From Chitinophagaceae bacterium UBA5175 (GTDB lineage Bacteria > Bacteroidota > Bacteroidia > Chitinophagales > Chitinophagaceae): 8,360 bases of DNA. The notes under the pieces are model-generated. The model did no database searches. It was not told the origin of the DNA and worked only from the letters and a program-made list of their open reading frames with translations. Position 1 is the first letter of the stretch; each line of letters starts with the position of its first letter. The position numbers and the translations under genes were made by a program. Location of the stretch: the NCBI GenBank assembly GCA_002413325.1, contig DHWT01000180.1, positions 1 through 8,360 of the forward strand, given 5' to 3'. This document shows positions 7,059-8,360 of this stretch, piece by piece.

Positions 7059-7667
7059 GTGTTCAAGAAATATTATAGTCTATCTGTTTTAATTTTCAGC
7101 CTTTTACTCATGACAACACCATCCGGTTTTGCCCAATCGGCCAGGCTTTCAAAAGGAGATGCAGCTCCGGTATTTGATGCCCGCGCCAGCCAGTCTGGTA
7201 AGGAATTTGATTTTTCACTGGAAAAAGCACTTGCCAAAGGGTCCGTTGTGGTCTATTTCTATCCTTCTGCCTATACCGGCGGCTGTGATCTGGAAGCGCA
7301 TACATTTGCTGAACTCAAGGATCAATTTACAGCAGCGGGAGCCAGTATTATCGGTGTATCGGCAGACGATATTCAGCGGCTGAATTCATTTTCCGCTGAT
7401 CCGGATTACTGTGCAGGCAAAATTCCTGTCGCTTCAGACCCGAATGGCAAAATTGCCGCATCTTACGGCCTGACCATTTCACCTTCAAAGGCCGGAGCAA
7501 AAGATGTACGCGGTCAGGATATTAATCACGGTTTTATTCCGCGAACCACCTATGTTATCGATGGAAATCGAAAAATTGTAGCTGTTTTTTCATCAGAAAC
7601 CGATCATATTTCTCCTGACGAACATGCTAAAAAATCACTGGCGGCTGTGAAAGCGGCTAAGGGGTGA
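7059..7667 (+). CDS. Exported peroxiredoxin (AhpC/TSA, BCP/PrxQ-like)
   Basis: The 202-residue protein starts at GTG 7059; an in-frame TAA at 7041 and no upstream ATG fix this choice, and the next Met would lose the signal peptide. Residues 1-25 (MFKKYYSLSVLIFSLLLMTT...FAQ) are a signal peptide without a lipobox, so it is periplasmic or secreted. The thioredoxin-fold domain has the peroxidatic motif YPSAYTGGC (Pro69, Thr73, Cys76) and the conserved Arg162 in PRTTYVIDG, so the peroxide-reducing centre is complete. The usual BCP resolving Cys five residues after the first is absent (His81). The only other Cys is Cys118 in DYCAGKIPVASDPNG, where some PrxQ-type enzymes carry a resolving Cys in helix alpha-3. 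An atypical 2-Cys mechanism is therefore likely. It should reduce hydrogen peroxide or organic peroxides outside the cytoplasm. It is monocistronic, with its own promoter and a likely terminator at its stop. Confidence 0.9.
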   Translation: MFKKYYSLSVLIFSLLLMTTPSGFAQSARLSKGDAAPVFDARASQSGKEFDFSLEKALAKGSVVVYFYPSAYTGGCDLEAHTFAELKDQFTAAGASIIGVSADDIQRLNSFSADPDYCAGKIPVASDPNGKIAASYGLTISPSKAGAKDVRGQDINHGFIPRTTYVIDGNRKIVAVFSSETDHISPDEHAKKSLAAVKAAKG

Positions 7668-7685
7668 GTGGGGCAGCCGTTTTTA
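7642..7685 (+). terminator. Likely intrinsic terminator overlapping the peroxiredoxin stop
   Basis: CGGCTG at 7642-7647 can pair with CAGCCG at 7674-7679. A shorter alternative pairs CGGCT at 7654-7658 with AGCCG at 7675-7679 around a 16-base loop. Both end directly at a run of T (7680-7684). The long loop makes the stem weak. Read on the minus strand, a T-run also follows the stem after a gap of seven bases, so it may serve the convergent small frame as well. Confidence 0.45.
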
Positions 7686-7856
7686 TTTATTCTCAGTGAC
7701 ATCTTCTCTGTATAATATTTTTTGTTTTTGTTTTAAACCGGTAGCGTTCATTAGTCTGTCTGTTTCGCTTTGAGAAAGCCATCTTCCCAAATCGCCGGCA
7801 GAACCAGACAAAGAATATAAAGACACAACCAGTGCACCCGCATCCGGTGCAGGCAT
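7683..7856 (-). CDS. Small hypothetical protein, possibly the C-terminal remnant of a larger gene
   Basis: From ATG 7856 the frame codes for 57 residues (MPAPDAGALVVSLYSLSG...GRWLSQSETDRLMN...LYREDVTENK). The same frame is open upstream to 7931, after an in-frame TGA at 7932-7934, and that extension also looks protein-like (LFFKLIKDLGKRTHNNKVDAE). The composition is balanced, with an amphipathic helix-like segment, and it lacks a signal peptide. I do not recognise the family. Either it is a true small gene using a non-ATG start, or the 3' end of a gene whose front was lost. It is co-oriented with the alpha/beta hydrolase, 157 bases downstream of that stop, and converges on the peroxiredoxin gene. 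No promoter or ribosome site was convincing. Confidence 0.35.
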   Translation of the reverse strand: MPAPDAGALVVSLYSLSGSAGDLGRWLSQSETDRLMNATGLKQKQKILYREDVTENK

Positions 7857-8013
7857 TTCGGCATCTACTTTATTGTTGTGCGTTCGTTTTCCTAAGTCTT
7901 TAATTAGTTTGAAAAATAAATTGTTTCTAACTCAGGTATGACAGAAAACCACTAATTAATGTTTGAATACGTACTATTATTGTCTGATGCTATCAATTAT
8001 ACATTTTGTTAGT

Positions 8014-8360
8014 TTAGGGATATTGCATTGAAAGCCAATCTGTAAATATTTCTAACCATCTATCACACGGAAGATTTTGTTTCTTCATTATAAACCCGTG
8101 CCCTCCTCTTTCGTATATATGCAATTCAACAGGTTGATTAGCCTCTAACCATTTGGAATAGATTTGAACACTGTGCGCCGCAGGAACTAGTTCGTCGTCA
8201 CTGGCGCAAGCAATAAAGATCGGTGTCCTCACAGATGGCACTTTGGAACCGATTATAGCATTGCCATAAGCATAAATAACTGCCACAAAATTTGGGCGGC
8301 TCTCTTCCAAAGCATTGTAAGCGACCGACATCGTGATAGTTCCTCCGGCAGAAGAGCCCA
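8014..8360 (-). CDS. Alpha/beta hydrolase (esterase-like), N-terminus cut by window edge
   Basis: The frame is open from the right edge to TAA at 8014-8016, giving the last 114 residues; there is no reason to start at the internal ATG at 8331 because the catalytic elbow lies upstream of it. The first visible residues are GSSAGG, the nucleophile elbow G-x-S-x-G, with the central Ser as catalytic nucleophile. The acid is in ACASDDELVPAAHS (second Asp, the usual position), and the His is in YERGGHGF. The triad is therefore complete in order and spacing. The AHS...YERGGHGF pattern resembles the acetylxylan/feruloyl esterase-like (BD-FAE) and dienelactone-hydrolase-like groups. It probably cleaves a carboxyl ester, perhaps on plant glycans or xenobiotics. 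Location cannot be judged without the N-terminus. Confidence 0.85.
   Translation of the reverse strand, partial: GSSAGGTITMSVAYNALEESRPNFVAVIYAYGNAIIGSKVPSVRTPIFIACASDDELVPAAHSVQIYSKWLEANQPVELHIYERGGHGFIMKKQNLPCDRWLEIFTDWLSMQYP

Noticed and set aside
1..8360. CRISPR arrays, tRNA or rRNA genes, phage or defence-system modules
   Set aside because: No regularly spaced repeats, no cloverleaf-like or rRNA segments, and no defence-type domains were seen in any frame.

Overview
The window looks like chromosomal DNA from a Bacteroidota bacterium, probably close to Chitinophagaceae. Four things point there: exported proteins with Bacteroidota-style signal peptides or lipoboxes, AT-rich leaders without strong Shine-Dalgarno sites, a clean TTG/TAnnTTTG-type promoter ahead of the peroxiredoxin gene, and the family mix (GH20, M13 peptidase lipoprotein, FtsX-type permease tail, IS3-type transposase). 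The genus is an inference; no rRNA or marker gene is present.

Layout, left to right. Positions 1-1039 (minus) hold the N-terminal 346 residues of a GH20 hexosaminidase-like lipoprotein that runs off the left edge. A gap of about 690 bases follows with no convincing gene. Positions 1727-3760 (plus) encode a 677-residue secreted protein with TPR-like helices in the middle and a Gly/Ala/Val-rich tail. Sixteen bases later a short frame (3777-3983) joins a fresh signal peptide to what reads as the last ~45 residues of an FtsX-type ABC permease, so it looks like a recombination scar. Convergent to it, 4237-6252 (minus) encodes a full-length M13 (neprilysin/PepO-like) zinc peptidase lipoprotein. Immediately upstream of that gene lies a decayed IS3-family element (about 6282-6944): both imperfect terminal inverted repeats are visible, but the transposase has lost its middle and its catalytic Glu and is frameshifted. 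Positions 7059-7667 (plus) encode an exported peroxiredoxin with a good promoter and a likely terminator. On the minus strand beyond it are a small unrecognised frame (7683-7856, open to 7931) and the C-terminal 114 residues of an alpha/beta hydrolase that enters from the right edge.

Functionally this is a set of independently transcribed envelope or exported proteins (glycan hydrolysis, peptide hydrolysis, peroxide defence, ester hydrolysis), not one operon or pathway. I do not see a convincing new defence, mobile or biosynthetic system. The points most worth a second look are the signal-peptide/FtsX chimera, the internally deleted IS with a perfect 12-bp hairpin inside it, its position 29 bases upstream of the M13 start codon, the TPR protein with its low-complexity tail, and the small conserved-looking frame at 7683-7931.
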